19,245 nt of DNA from CADEED01 sp044871085 (lineage in GTDB: Bacteria; Pseudomonadota; Gammaproteobacteria; Steroidobacterales; Steroidobacteraceae), in contig JBIOZI010000277.1 in NCBI GenBank assembly GCA_044871085.1, positions 1 to 19,245 on the forward strand. Direction: 5' to 3'. This document shows, one piece after another, positions 6,114 to 14,901 of the stretch (positions are counted from its first letter, which is position 1; the number at the start of each line of letters is the position of its first letter). Both the position numbers and the translations under genes were made by a program. The notes under the pieces are model-generated. The model saw nothing but the letters and a program-made list of their open reading frames with translations. It was not told the origin of the DNA and ran no database searches.

Positions 6114-8174
6114 ATGCGATATACCGCCCTCAGCACGCACTTGTTTGTTTGCGCCCTCGCGGCGGCGAATGCCGCGGCGCAGGCGCCCGGGCAGAGGGCC
6201 GCGCCGGCACCCGCCCGCGTGGTCTACGAGGCGGCGTTCTACGCCGCGTTCTCTCCGCGCACCGCGCTCGACATGATCAACCAGACCCCGGGCTTCGTGC
6301 TCGACGCGCCCGAAGAGGACGAGCGTCGCGGCTTCTCCGGTGCCGTCGGCAACGTGCTCATCGACGGGCAGCGGCTGGGCGCGAAGAGCCAGTCGTTGTC
6401 CGACGTGCTCGGACGCGTCGCGGCGAAGGAAGTGGTGCGCATCGAGATCCTGCGCGGCGCCGACGTGGCGGGCGACGCCTCCGGGGCGGCGGTGCTCGCC
6501 AACGTCGTGCGTACGCCGGCCGCCGGCGGCGGTACCTGGGAAGGTGGCTTCGAGATGACCAACGAGCACGTGCTCTCGCCCCAGGGCAAGTTCGGCTGGA
6601 GCGGCCGCAACGATGCCACCGAGTTCTCGGTGGGCGGCTCGATGTACACGCACGATCACCTGTCCTCCGGCCGTGGCGCGGAGCGCGACGGCTCGGGCGC
6701 GGTGACGGGGCTCAAATACGACGAGATCCCGCATGAGCACGGCGATTACGCGCTCAACGGCCAGGTATCGTGGCCGGTGCGCGACGGCAGGCTCACGCTC
6801 ACCGGGCAGGCGTCGCTGTTGGAGCACGACGAGACGCTGGACAAACTACTGACCACGCCCGGCGGCGCGCAGCTCGAAGCCGAGCAGAATCCGTTCGGCG
6901 AGCGGCAGCGCACCGGCGAGGCCGGCGTCACCTGGCTGCGCACGCTCGGGGACTGGGCCATGAACGTCACCGCGCTCGCGACGCGCAAGCGCGTGAACTG
7001 GGAAGTCACGTCGACGCATTTCGACGCCGTCGGCGCGCAGGATGCGCAGCTCGGGCAGCAGGTGCACCAGGAGAGCGGCGAGAGCATCGCGCGCGGCACG
7101 TTCGAGCACGCGCTCGCGAACGGCAGCATAGAGATCGGCGCGGAGATCGCGGTCAATACGCTCGACGGCCGCACCTCGCTCACCGAAGATCTCGGCGCGG
7201 GCCCCGTGCCCGTCGACCTGCCGAACGCCAACCTCACCATCGAAGAGAATCGTGGCGAGGCATTCGTGAGCCACGTGTGGCGCCTCGGCCCGGGCTGGAC
7301 GCTGGATTCTCGGCTGGCCGCGGAGACCTCGCGGCTCTCGTTCTCGGGCGACACGGAGCAATCCGTCTCGCTGACCTACCTGAAGCCGCGCGTGCAGATC
7401 TCGCGCGCGCTCGGCCGGCACCAGCTGCAGGCGCGCGTGTATCGCGACGTCGGCCAGCTCGACTTCACCGATTTCGTGTCGACCGCGCAGCTCGCGGACG
7501 ACACCATCAACGGCGGCAATCCGGACCTGCGGCCGCAAACCGAGTGGACCGCGGAGGTGGAGGCCGACCTGCGCTTCGCCGGCGACGCCGCGCTGCGCGT
7601 GCGGCTGTTCCGCAGCTTTCTCGACGACGTGGTGGATTTCGTACCCATCGTCGACGCGGGCGGCGCGCGCTTCGACGCGCCCGGCAACATCGGCGCAGGC
7701 GACATCCTCGGCGCCGAGGTGTCGATGCGGGTGCCGTTGCAGCCCGTGCTGCGCGGCGGCACGCTGAGTGTCACCGGCACGTGGCGCGACTCGGAGGTCA
7801 CCGATCCCCTGACGGGCGCGCGCCGGCAGATCAGCGACCTGGCCGAGAACACGAGCCGCGTCGAGCTGCGCCAGGATCTCAACGCCGCGAAGCTGGCCTG
7901 GGGCATGAACTACGAAGCCTCGTCCCGCGACACCGACTTCCGCATCGACGAAGTAGATAGTTTCCGCGAGCTGCACCGGCTCGACGCGTTCGTCGAGACG
8001 ACGGCCATCGCCAGTTTGAAGGTGCGTCTCGAGGTGCAGTCCGCGCTGAACGGCACCGAACGGCGCGACCGGAGGTTCTACGCACCCGATCGCAACGGGT
8101 CGTTGACGGGCGGCGAGCGCACGTATTTCTACCCGGGCCACTGGTGGCTGTTGACGGCGTCCCGGACGTTCTGA
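6114..8174 (+). CDS. TonB-dependent outer-membrane receptor, second of tandem pair
   Basis: Outer-membrane transporter of 686 residues, evidently a tandem duplicate of the preceding gene. Signal peptide about residues 1-22 (NAAA before QAPG). The conserved RVVYEAAFYAAF segment (about 35-46) is followed by the plug: LDMINQTPGFVL, GNVLIDGQRLGAKSQS, VVRIEILRGADVAGDASG, AAVLANVV. Barrel landmarks shared with the first copy include LEAEQNPFGE/TGEAGVTW, NTLDG, LPNANLTI, HQLQARVYRDVGQLDFTD, INGGNPDLRPQTEW and FDAPGNIGAG. The protein ends HWWLLTASRTF. The copies differ most in loop-like stretches between strands, as expected if ligand specificity has diverged. The 138-base spacer holds two inverted repeats and a TAGAAT box, so expression may be independent. 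It ends three bases before the stop of the convergent serine hydrolase. Confidence 0.93.
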   Translation: MRYTALSTHLFVCALAAANAAAQAPGQRAAPAPARVVYEAAFYAAFSPRTALDMINQTPGFVLDAPEEDERRGFSGAVGNVLIDGQRLGAKSQSLSDVLGRVAAKEVVRIEILRGADVAGDASGAAVLANVVRTPAAGGGTWEGGFEMTNEHVLSPQGKFGWSGRNDATEFSVGGSMYTHDHLSSGRGAERDGSGAVTGLKYDEIPHEHGDYALNGQVSWPVRDGRLTLTGQASLLEHDETLDKLLTTPGGAQLEAEQNPFGERQRTGEAGVTWLRTLGDWAMNVTALATRKRVNWEVTSTHFDAVGAQDAQLGQQVHQESGESIARGTFEHALANGSIEIGAEIAVNTLDGRTSLTEDLGAGPVPVDLPNANLTIEENRGEAFVSHVWRLGPGWTLDSRLAAETSRLSFSGDTEQSVSLTYLKPRVQISRALGRHQLQARVYRDVGQLDFTDFVSTAQLADDTINGGNPDLRPQTEWTAEVEADLRFAGDAALRVRLFRSFLDDVVDFVPIVDAGGARFDAPGNIGAGDILGAEVSMRVPLQPVLRGGTLSVTGTWRDSEVTDPLTGARRQISDLAENTSRVELRQDLNAAKLAWGMNYEASSRDTDFRIDEVDSFRELHRLDAFVETTAIASLKVRLEVQSALNGTERRDRRFYAPDRNGSLTGGERTYFYPGHWWLLTASRTF

Positions 8175-8177
8175 CGC

Positions 8178-9359
8178 TCAGCGCGGCGGCGCGTAGCCCT
8201 CCCACTCGTACGGCAGCGGCACGTCGCCGAACAGCCGCTGCACGAGCGTCGCGAAGATGCGCTCGGCGCGCACGCTGTTCGACATCATGAGGATGCAGGC
8301 GCGTTTGCCGGCCACGCACAGCGCGTAGTTGGCCGTGCCCTCGTCGTGGCCTTCCTTGAAGAAGGCGGGCCCGTCACGCGTATCGAACACGCCCCAGCCG
8401 AGGCCGTAGCCCAGACCAATGGATTTCCAGCGGTCGGTGCGCGTTTCGGCGAGCGTCGGGAACTGTGTCGCGCCGTCGATCTCGACCTGCCGGCGGATCA
8501 TCTCGGCCTGCGATTTGGCGCTCAACCCCTCGCCGCGCACCACGGCCGCCAGGAATTTCGACCAGTCCGCGATCGTCGTGTCGAGCGAGCCCGGGGCACC
8601 CGCCTCTTCCCAGCGCCGGTGCCGGTAGGGCTCGCCCTCGAGCGTGTAGTCCTGCGCGAGATTGGCGGCGAAATCGTCGCGCCAGGTCATCGAGCTGCGC
8701 GTCATGCCGAAACGCTCGAAGATGCGCCGTCGCATCTCGGTGGCGAGATCCAGGCGCAGGACCTGCTCGATCAGGAATTGCGCCAGCAGGATGCCCTCGC
8801 CGGAGTATCCGTAGCGCGCGCCGGGATTGCGGTGGAACCGCAGTTTCCGGTCGGGCTCGATGAAACGGAAATTCGCGAAGCCCGTGGTGTGGCTCAGCAG
8901 CATGCGGAAGGTGAGCGAGCGCCAGCGCGCGTCCTGGCGCAGATCGGCATAGCGCTGGTACTCCGGCAGCGGCTTGGGTAGATAGGTTGCGAGCGGCCGG
9001 TCGAGGTCGATCCTGCCCTCGTCCACGAGCTGCATGACGAAGTACGCGAACGTCGCCTTGGTGAGAGATGCGCCGTACATCACGGTGTCGGTGGCGAGCG
9101 GCAGCTTTTTCTCGACGTCGCGCAGCCCGTATGTCCTGAGGTAGGCCACCTTGCCGCCGTGGATCAGCGCCAGCGCCAGGCCCGGCACCTTCTCGGCGGC
9201 CATGACCTCGCGCACGGTGGCGTCGATGCCCGCCGCGGTTTGCCTGCCGCCGTCGAGCCGCGGCGGCGCATCGGCGCTGGCCTCGCCCGCGGGAGCGGCC
9301 GGCCGCGCGGCCGCGCAGAACAGGCACAGGGTCATCGCCATCCATCGCGTTGCTCTCAC
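8178..9359 (-). CDS. Beta-lactamase-family serine hydrolase (class C / EstB-like)
   Basis: Periplasmic hydrolase of about 393 residues from the GTG at 9359, chosen because GGGAGAAG lies about seven bases upstream; an in-frame GTG at 9374 and ATGs within the N-terminus are alternatives. A signal sequence (about residues 1-25) precedes the fold. The catalytic SxxK motif is S98-L-T-K101 in YGASLTKATF. The second motif reads Y185-S-G187, with Gly in place of the Asn of true beta-lactamases, which points to an esterase or peptidase-like activity. The third element is GHDEGTANY (about 337-345), in the place of the KTG/HxG motif. Penicillin-binding-protein-like landmarks LLSHTTG and GLGYGLGWGVF are present. 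It follows the esterase gene by 19 bases on the same strand, so the two are almost surely cotranscribed. Substrate unknown; antibiotic resistance is not implied. Confidence 0.9.
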   Translation of the reverse strand: MRATRWMAMTLCLFCAAARPAAPAGEASADAPPRLDGGRQTAAGIDATVREVMAAEKVPGLALALIHGGKVAYLRTYGLRDVEKKLPLATDTVMYGASLTKATFAYFVMQLVDEGRIDLDRPLATYLPKPLPEYQRYADLRQDARWRSLTFRMLLSHTTGFANFRFIEPDRKLRFHRNPGARYGYSGEGILLAQFLIEQVLRLDLATEMRRRIFERFGMTRSSMTWRDDFAANLAQDYTLEGEPYRHRRWEEAGAPGSLDTTIADWSKFLAAVVRGEGLSAKSQAEMIRRQVEIDGATQFPTLAETRTDRWKSIGLGYGLGWGVFDTRDGPAFFKEGHDEGTANYALCVAGKRACILMMSNSVRAERIFATLVQRLFGDVPLPYEWEGYAPPR

Positions 9360-9378
9360 GGGCTCTTCTCCCACTGCT

Positions 9379-12300
9379 TCAGGGCAATCGCCGGGCGTCG
9401 ATGTCGCCGCCGGTGGAGGTGCCGCTGAACCCCGTCACCTTGCCCGCGGCGTCGCGCACGAAGGTGATCCACACCTTGAATTCGGGTAGATAGTAACTCT
9501 CGCCGCCCTGCGGAATCATGTTTGCGTGGTTGCCCCTCGCGCCCGAAACCAGGCGGGTGCCGTCGCGGCTCACGTCGAGCTGCGGACCCATGCCCACCTG
9601 GTAGCGCCCGACGTATTCGTCGAGCCGCTTCGTATCGACCGGCGCATCCGCGCGCGGACGGCTCAGGCGGTTGGCCTTGCCGCGCACCGCGGCATCGCCC
9701 TCGACGGCGAAGGCGGCCGCGTAGCGCCAGTCGTGGTCGAAGCTGCCCGAGACCACGCGCGTCTGCGTCGCGCTGGCGGACTGGCCGTAGGCCGGCATCC
9801 GGCCGTCGGCGATCAGGTAGTCCCACTCCGGCAGCGCATACGGCGTGGCGTCCGCGTAAAACATGCCGTCGGCGGAATTGCCGGCGAGCACCCACACGTA
9901 GCGCTCCGGGTTGCGCGGGTTCGGGTACAGGAACTGCACCGTGGCATCGCGCGCGCGGAATTCGTGGCCGCCGATGGAGATGGCGTCGCGCGACAGGCGC
10001 AGCGGCAGTTTGGATGCGAGCGCGGCGGCGACGCGGTTGTCCGCCGGACCGCCGATCAGCAGCAGCGAGTAGCGCCCGATGTCCGCGGCGGAGATCTCCG
10101 TGTCGCGGAACACGCGTGGCTCGTGTTTCTGCCAGTCGCGCCACACGTCGACGAAATCCTGCGCCTTCTGCGCGCACAGCGCCCGCATCTGCGGGTCCTT
10201 CGACGTGGTGCCGACCACCACGGCGAACGGCGTCGCGAGGAAGTCGCCGATGCCGCCGGGCAGGCGCGGCGTCTTGCGCGGCGCGGCCGGCGAGGAAGCC
10301 GAAGGCGAAAGATAGTCCGCGCGCGCGAGCCGCAGCACGCCGTCCGCCAGCGGCAGCTCGTGCGCGACGCCATTCCAGACCACGCGCACCGGGCGCGCGG
10401 CGTCGACCAGCGCGGCCGGCTTCAGCACGACGGCCAGCACGTTGTCCGTGTCGAGCCGGATGACGTTGCGGTCGACGACCTCCGCGTCCACTTCCATGAA
10501 CGCGAGCGGGCTCTCCGCCTGCTCGACGCTCACCCAGTACGCCGACGCGTGGCGCAGCTCGGCGCTGCGCATGCGCACCGTGCGCGGCTGCGACTCGCGG
10601 CGATGCGCCAGGAACCACGGGATGTTCATGTTCGCGTCCGAGGTGCCGGTACGCAGCGTCTCGTGGATGCGGCCCGGATACTCCTGGTACCGCACGTCGT
10701 AGCCGAACCGCTGCAGTAGTTTGACGCCCCAGCGCGACCAGTCCACCTTGACGGCGCCGTCCAGGTCGCCGTGATGGACGAACACCGGCACGTGCAGCAG
10801 ATTCTCGGCCATGGCCCACGAGCTCTGGCGCTCGTTGAGGTACCGGTCGACCGGCGTCAGCGCGCCGAGCTTCTCCTCGCTGAGCTCGGCGTGGTAGTCG
10901 AACCCGCCGAACACCGGCGCCAGGGCGGCGAACACGTCCGGGTGGCGCGTGCCCACGTTCCAGGTGCCGAAGCCGCCCATGGATTCGCCGGATAGATAGA
11001 CGCGGTCGGCGTCGACGCTGAACAGGCGCCTGGCTTCGGCGAGCACGCGCATGATGTCGTCGTCGCCCATGCCGTAGTACTGGGTATTGCCGCGCCCGTG
11101 CGGCTCGATGAGGATCACCTGCTCGTGGCCGGCGAACTCGGTGTCGATGTTCGGGTGGCGGCTGTCCACGCTCCACCAGCCCACGTAGCGGGGATTCGCG
11201 CCGTTGAAGCCGTGCAATTGCAGCAGCAGCGGCCACTGCCTGGCGGGGTCGTAGCTCGCCGGCAGCCAGGCCCGGGCGAACTGCACCGAGCCGTCGATGT
11301 CGTGAACGTAGGCGATGCGCACGAAGCCGCCGGCTCGCACGCGTCCCGGCTTGCCCTGGCGCTCGAGCATCAGCTCCTGGTATTCCATGAGCGGTGAGTG
11401 GATCTTGGGCCAGGGGTTGCCGGTGGCGTCGGCGAGCTTCACGCCCAGCCGGTCGTCGACCATCTCGGCCAGCATCTGCAGGGTCGCACCCTCGGGCGTC
11501 CTGCCGTCCGCCTGCGCCGCCTCGGCGGCGAGTGCGCGCGCCACGGCCAGCGCGTTGCCCTTGAAGAACGGCAGGTGCGTCACGTACAGCAGGCCGGTCG
11601 CGGTGCGGGTGCTGGCGCGCACTTCGTACGGGCCGTCCGGCCATTCGTTCACTCCACCGACCGGGACCAGCTCGCCACGCGTGCCGCTGCCGGTGAATTT
11701 CACCGCGCCGCCCGGCGCGATCACTTCGATTTTCACCGGCTCGGCCGCTGCGCGCGCCGTGCCGACATCCGTGCGCACCGTGAAGACGTTGGGCTGCTGC
11801 TCGATGACCGACGGGCCGATCTCGGCGGAGCGGCGCGGCTCCGCGCCGGCCTCGAGCACGCGCGCCGTGAACGTGCTGCGCGCTCCGGCCTTGATGAGCA
11901 GCGTGTTGGTGCCGCGCGCCAGCGTCACGTCCACTTGATCCTCGTCGGGTGTCATCGCGCGGTGCCCGTCACGCGACCACACCAGCTTGCCGTTGACGAA
12001 CACGCGCACGCCATCGGCGCTGCCGATGGACAGGCGCGCCGGGCCGGCCGTGGCGCGCTCGATGGTCGCGAACGCGTACGCCACCGCGCCGTCCTTCGGC
12101 GCCGGCACCGCGTCGAACGAGATGAAGTCGCCCCAGCTCGTCTGCGGATTCCACGTGAGCGCGCTGCCGTCGCCCCGTATCTGGGACGCCCCGAACGCCG
12201 CGGCGGCTTCGCCGCCGGGGATGTCGAGACAGTCGCGCGCGAGGTCGCACTTGTGAGGGCCGGACACCGTCCACGTGCGGATGTAGTCGACGCCGCCGCG

Positions 12301-12423
12301 CTGCCAGGGCATGCGCATCTGGTCTTTGAGCTTCGGGGCCGCCGGTGCCTGCGCGGCCGCGACGTGACCGACCAGCAGCGAGAGGATGGCGGCCGAGGCG
12401 GCCATCCGAAACGTCTTGTTCAA
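9379..12423 (-). CDS. Large secreted alpha/beta-hydrolase (prolyl-oligopeptidase/esterase type) with C-terminal DUF3471-like domain
   Basis: Predicted secreted serine hydrolase of 1014 residues. The TTG at 12423 is chosen because GGGGAG lies about six bases upstream and because it places Lys/Arg before the hydrophobic core of a signal peptide (to about residue 25); the ATG seven codons in is the alternative. Residues about 110-190 resemble a PA14/jelly-roll carbohydrate-binding module (SIGSADGVRVFVNGKLVWS). The hydrolase core has LHGFNG (about 404-409), GESMGG with nucleophile S481, a likely acid in GDLDGAV (D553 or D555) and EYPGRIHE with H587. Residues about 934-1002 (YVGRYQVG, then FVRDAAGKVTGF) look like DUF3471, a module more usual on beta-lactamase-like hydrolases; the neighbouring serine hydrolase lacks it. 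Probably an esterase acting on a glycan or polyester; specificity is inference. Confidence 0.9.
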   Translation of the reverse strand: MNKTFRMAASAAILSLLVGHVAAAQAPAAPKLKDQMRMPWQRGGVDYIRTWTVSGPHKCDLARDCLDIPGGEAAAAFGASQIRGDGSALTWNPQTSWGDFISFDAVPAPKDGAVAYAFATIERATAGPARLSIGSADGVRVFVNGKLVWSRDGHRAMTPDEDQVDVTLARGTNTLLIKAGARSTFTARVLEAGAEPRRSAEIGPSVIEQQPNVFTVRTDVGTARAAAEPVKIEVIAPGGAVKFTGSGTRGELVPVGGVNEWPDGPYEVRASTRTATGLLYVTHLPFFKGNALAVARALAAEAAQADGRTPEGATLQMLAEMVDDRLGVKLADATGNPWPKIHSPLMEYQELMLERQGKPGRVRAGGFVRIAYVHDIDGSVQFARAWLPASYDPARQWPLLLQLHGFNGANPRYVGWWSVDSRHPNIDTEFAGHEQVILIEPHGRGNTQYYGMGDDDIMRVLAEARRLFSVDADRVYLSGESMGGFGTWNVGTRHPDVFAALAPVFGGFDYHAELSEEKLGALTPVDRYLNERQSSWAMAENLLHVPVFVHHGDLDGAVKVDWSRWGVKLLQRFGYDVRYQEYPGRIHETLRTGTSDANMNIPWFLAHRRESQPRTVRMRSAELRHASAYWVSVEQAESPLAFMEVDAEVVDRNVIRLDTDNVLAVVLKPAALVDAARPVRVVWNGVAHELPLADGVLRLARADYLSPSASSPAAPRKTPRLPGGIGDFLATPFAVVVGTTSKDPQMRALCAQKAQDFVDVWRDWQKHEPRVFRDTEISAADIGRYSLLLIGGPADNRVAAALASKLPLRLSRDAISIGGHEFRARDATVQFLYPNPRNPERYVWVLAGNSADGMFYADATPYALPEWDYLIADGRMPAYGQSASATQTRVVSGSFDHDWRYAAAFAVEGDAAVRGKANRLSRPRADAPVDTKRLDEYVGRYQVGMGPQLDVSRDGTRLVSGARGNHANMIPQGGESYYLPEFKVWITFVRDAAGKVTGFSGTSTGGDIDARRLP

Positions 12424-12441
12424 GCTCTGCTCCCCGAAGTG

Positions 12442-12454
12442 GTCTGGTTCAGAC
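12442..12454. repeat. Short inverted repeat upstream of the esterase
   Basis: GTCTG-GTT-CAGAC forms a perfect 5-bp dyad in the 66-base space between the DUF2207 stop and the esterase start. It may be an operator or a weak hairpin that modulates read-through from the lemA-DUF2207 pair. Short, so chance is possible. Confidence 0.25.
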
Positions 12455-12489
12455 GTACCGGCCGCGGAATTAGTTGCACTCGGCGCGGC

Positions 12490-14292
12490 TCACCAGCCGC
12501 CGCCCCCGCCGCCGCCACCCCCGCCGCCCGAAGATCCGCGACCGCCGCCGCCGGAGCTCGAGCCCGGCGCCTTGGCGGAGGACGAGATGGCGCTGGACAG
12601 GGACGAGCCCAGGCCCGACGAGAAGGTGGCGATGCTCGCGGAGCTCCAGGAGCCGCCGTGATACCACGCCGGCCGATAGTTAGGCTGCTCGATGTCGAAC
12701 ATGCGCGCGAAGCGCTCGGCCCAGCGCTGCTCGACGCCGAGCGCGAGCGCCGCGGGCAGGTAGGACTCGAACAGCTGCGGGGTGAGCGGCGGACCCGCGA
12801 TGCGCTTGAGCGCCTCGCCTTCGGCGACGTCGAGATACATGCGGAAGCCGCGTATCTGGTCCATCAGCGCCTGGCCGGCCACCGTGGGCGCCGTGAGCAG
12901 CTTGCCGAAGACGCCATTGGTGATGAGCGCCAGCAGCAGCACGAACAGCGTGATGCGGCCCGTGGCGGTGGCGAAATACCACTGCGGCCAATGATCCGTC
13001 GTGCCGGGCCGCGACAGCGCCAGCCAGCCGATCGCGATGCTGAGCACGACGCCGAGGAAGTGCCAGCCGCCGTTGAGGCGGAAGAAGCCGCTCGAGTACT
13101 GCCGGTCGAGCGCGGTGTCATGGGCGCTGCGCGCCCCGCGCACCCGGCTGTGGTTCTCCTGCTTGAGCTCGAGGCGGTTGCCGGAGGCGAACAGTTTGGC
13201 GAACAGTGCCTGTTCGTCATTGGCCAGCGGCGGCAAGGCGCCCGCCGGCGCCGTGATGCGCTCGAGCGTGATCGTCTTGCCGAAGCCCAGGATGCCCGAG
13301 TCCTCTTCGATGCGCAGGTAGCCCTTGACCGCGAGGCTGAGCACCGCGGCGCCCAGGCATTTGTCGTCGTAGCTCATCTCGAGCAGGTAGCGCATGGCCG
13401 CGGGCGAGCGGCCCGCGGGCGGCTCGTACAGCGGGATGACCACCTTCGCGGGCGGATCGCGCCCGAGCTTGTCCCACGCCCAGTAGTAATAGCCGATCAG
13501 CAGCAGCAGCCCGCCGAACGCGATGTACAGCGGCACGTGGTAGTTGGGCGGCGCCGGCAGCGGCTCGGGCTCGCGATACGCGGGTTGGGCGGACACCGGC
13601 GGCGAGGTGGGCAGCGACGACTCCACCGGCTGCGTGACGAAGCCCTTGGGGAACATCACCACGATGGTGAGGCCCTCGCGCGCGCGCAGCGGCCGGGTCG
13701 TGGCGAACAGCGGCGAACCGCCCGACAGGGTCGCGGTGAAATCCTGGCCCTGCGAATTCTGCGGCCCGGTGTATGCCTCCAAGCGGATGTCGGCGGCCGG
13801 AATGTCGGCCGGCAAGATCACGCGCGCGCTGGCGCGCTCGATGTCGAAATCCCAGCCGTTGCCCGTGGCGTTCCAGTAGAGCTCGTCGTGGTCGGCGAAG
13901 AAACCCATCTGCCGGTCGGTGCGGTAGACCAGCTCGTAGGTGTGCTCGCCGTGCGCGATGACCTGCGCCGGGTTGCCGACGTAGATGCGCACGCCGTTGC
14001 CGCGCGGCTCGGCGCGCCAGTTCTCGGGCCGGCCGTCGCGCAGCGCGGACTGGAACGCGAAGCCGATGGAGATGGTGCCGCCGTCGCGGCCCGGGTAGAT
14101 GGTTGGATAGTCGCGGTAGATGCCGCGCTTGATGCGGTCGCCCTCGGCGACCACGCGGATGGTCTCGTGCACCTCGAGCGTGCCGTCGCGCTGCACGGTG
14201 ATGCCGCTGTCGTACGAGAGGATGCGCTCGTAGGCCTGCGCGAAGCCCGTGCCCGCCAGCCACGCCAGCAGCAGCAGCGCGAGCCGTCTCAT
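12490..14292 (-). CDS. DUF2207 family membrane protein with glycine-rich tail
   Basis: Protein of 600 residues. A signal peptide (about 1-20, ending FAQA) is followed by the extracytoplasmic DUF2207 domain (YERILSYDSGITVQRDGTLE, then EGDRIKRGIYRDYPTIYPG and YRTDRQMGFFADHDELYWN). A transmembrane helix lies at about 254-273, with WDKLGRDPP following it as in the family. A cytoplasmic segment with VKGYLRIEED is followed by two more hydrophobic helices (about 411-427 and 447-463). The C-terminus is Ser/Gly-rich and ends in an uninterrupted run of glycines and a final Trp, which is typical of DUF2207 proteins. The ATG overlaps the lemA stop as ATGA, so the two are translationally coupled, a pairing common in bacteria. 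Biochemical role is not established for the family; envelope stress or secretion-linked functions have been suggested. Confidence 0.93.
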   Translation of the reverse strand: MRRLALLLLAWLAGTGFAQAYERILSYDSGITVQRDGTLEVHETIRVVAEGDRIKRGIYRDYPTIYPGRDGGTISIGFAFQSALRDGRPENWRAEPRGNGVRIYVGNPAQVIAHGEHTYELVYRTDRQMGFFADHDELYWNATGNGWDFDIERASARVILPADIPAADIRLEAYTGPQNSQGQDFTATLSGGSPLFATTRPLRAREGLTIVVMFPKGFVTQPVESSLPTSPPVSAQPAYREPEPLPAPPNYHVPLYIAFGGLLLLIGYYYWAWDKLGRDPPAKVVIPLYEPPAGRSPAAMRYLLEMSYDDKCLGAAVLSLAVKGYLRIEEDSGILGFGKTITLERITAPAGALPPLANDEQALFAKLFASGNRLELKQENHSRVRGARSAHDTALDRQYSSGFFRLNGGWHFLGVVLSIAIGWLALSRPGTTDHWPQWYFATATGRITLFVLLLALITNGVFGKLLTAPTVAGQALMDQIRGFRMYLDVAEGEALKRIAGPPLTPQLFESYLPAALALGVEQRWAERFARMFDIEQPNYRPAWYHGGSWSSASIATFSSGLGSSLSSAISSSAKAPGSSSGGGGRGSSGGGGGGGGGGGW

Positions 14293-14837
14293 GTCAGCGT
14301 CACCCCCGGCGCCGCCGCCTTGCCCGGATCGTCGAGATCGAAGAACTCGGCCGGTTCGAAACCGAATGGATTCGCGACCAGCAGGCCCGGAAACTTCTGG
14401 ATGCGGTTGTTGTAGAGGTTCACCGCGCCGTTGTAGTAGCGGCGCGCGAACTGGATCTGGTTCTCGGTGTCGGCGAGCTGCTGCTGGAGCTGGCGGAAGT
14501 TCTCGCTGGCCTTGAGGTCCGGATAGCCCTCCACCAGCGCGACCAGCTTGTGCACGCCGCCGCCCACTTCTTTCTCGAGCTCGCCGCGCGCGTGCGGCGA
14601 GGCCTGCGTGCCGCGCGTGCGCAGCTCCGCGAGGCTGGCCAGCAGCGCGCGCTCGTAGCCGGCATAACCTTTCACCACTTCCGCGATACGCGGAATCAGA
14701 TCGTGCCGGCGCAGCAGCTGCACGTCGATGTCGCTCCAGCCCTGCGCGACGCGGTTGCGGTCGCGCACCAGCATGTTGAAGGCGATGACGGCCCAGAGCA
14801 GGACCGCGCCGATGAGGATCATGGAAAGGTAGGCCAC
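14289..14837 (-). CDS. lemA: LemA family protein
   Basis: Small membrane protein of 182 residues. One N-terminal hydrophobic helix (about 4-21) is followed by the helical LemA domain: RNRVAQGWSDIDVQLLRRH, DLIPRIAEVVKGYAGYE, then ENFRQLQQQLADTENQIQFARRYYN and a C-terminal FPGLLVANPFGFEPAEFF. These are the most conserved blocks of the family. The GTG at 14837 gives the full helix; an ATG five codons later is possible. Neither has a Shine-Dalgarno, but a TAGCAT box lies just upstream, which would suit a leaderless transcript. It heads the block lemA, DUF2207, esterase, serine hydrolase. The product is probably anchored in the inner membrane with its helical bundle outside; molecular function is unsettled for the family. 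Confidence 0.94.
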   Translation of the reverse strand: MAYLSMILIGAVLLWAVIAFNMLVRDRNRVAQGWSDIDVQLLRRHDLIPRIAEVVKGYAGYERALLASLAELRTRGTQASPHARGELEKEVGGGVHKLVALVEGYPDLKASENFRQLQQQLADTENQIQFARRYYNGAVNLYNNRIQKFPGLLVANPFGFEPAEFFDLDDPGKAAAPGVTLT

Positions 14838-14901
14838 GCACGAATGCTAGCGGCTGCGCGCGCGGACGCAATGCCTGCTAGATTCGCGGCAGGGGGATTC
14901 C
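14838..14901. promoter_or_regulatory. Divergent promoter region between lemA and the MFS transporter
   Basis: Sixty-four bases separate the two starts. On the plus strand TAGATT (14879-14884) and a strong AGGGGG ribosome site precede the MFS ATG. On the minus strand TAGCAT stands just before the lemA GTG. Both boxes are only -10-like and no -35 is evident, so promoter assignment is tentative; that transcription must start here in both directions follows from the layout. Confidence 0.4.

Noticed and set aside
4349..6827. Long open frames on both strands across the TonB receptor genes
   Set aside because: They overlap two clear receptors with signal peptides and plug motifs, have low-complexity Arg/Ala composition, and span the receptor intergenic gap without any ribosome site.
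12490..12560. GC-rich trinucleotide-like repeat suggesting a microsatellite or slippage tract
   Set aside because: It encodes the Gly-rich C-terminus ending in Trp that is normal for DUF2207 proteins; the frame is intact.
11398..14415. Very long open frame on the plus strand opposite the esterase, DUF2207 and lemA genes
   Set aside because: It is Arg/Ala/Gly/His-rich with no domain or hydrophobic pattern, and it runs antisense through three well-supported genes. Long empty frames are expected in such GC-rich DNA.
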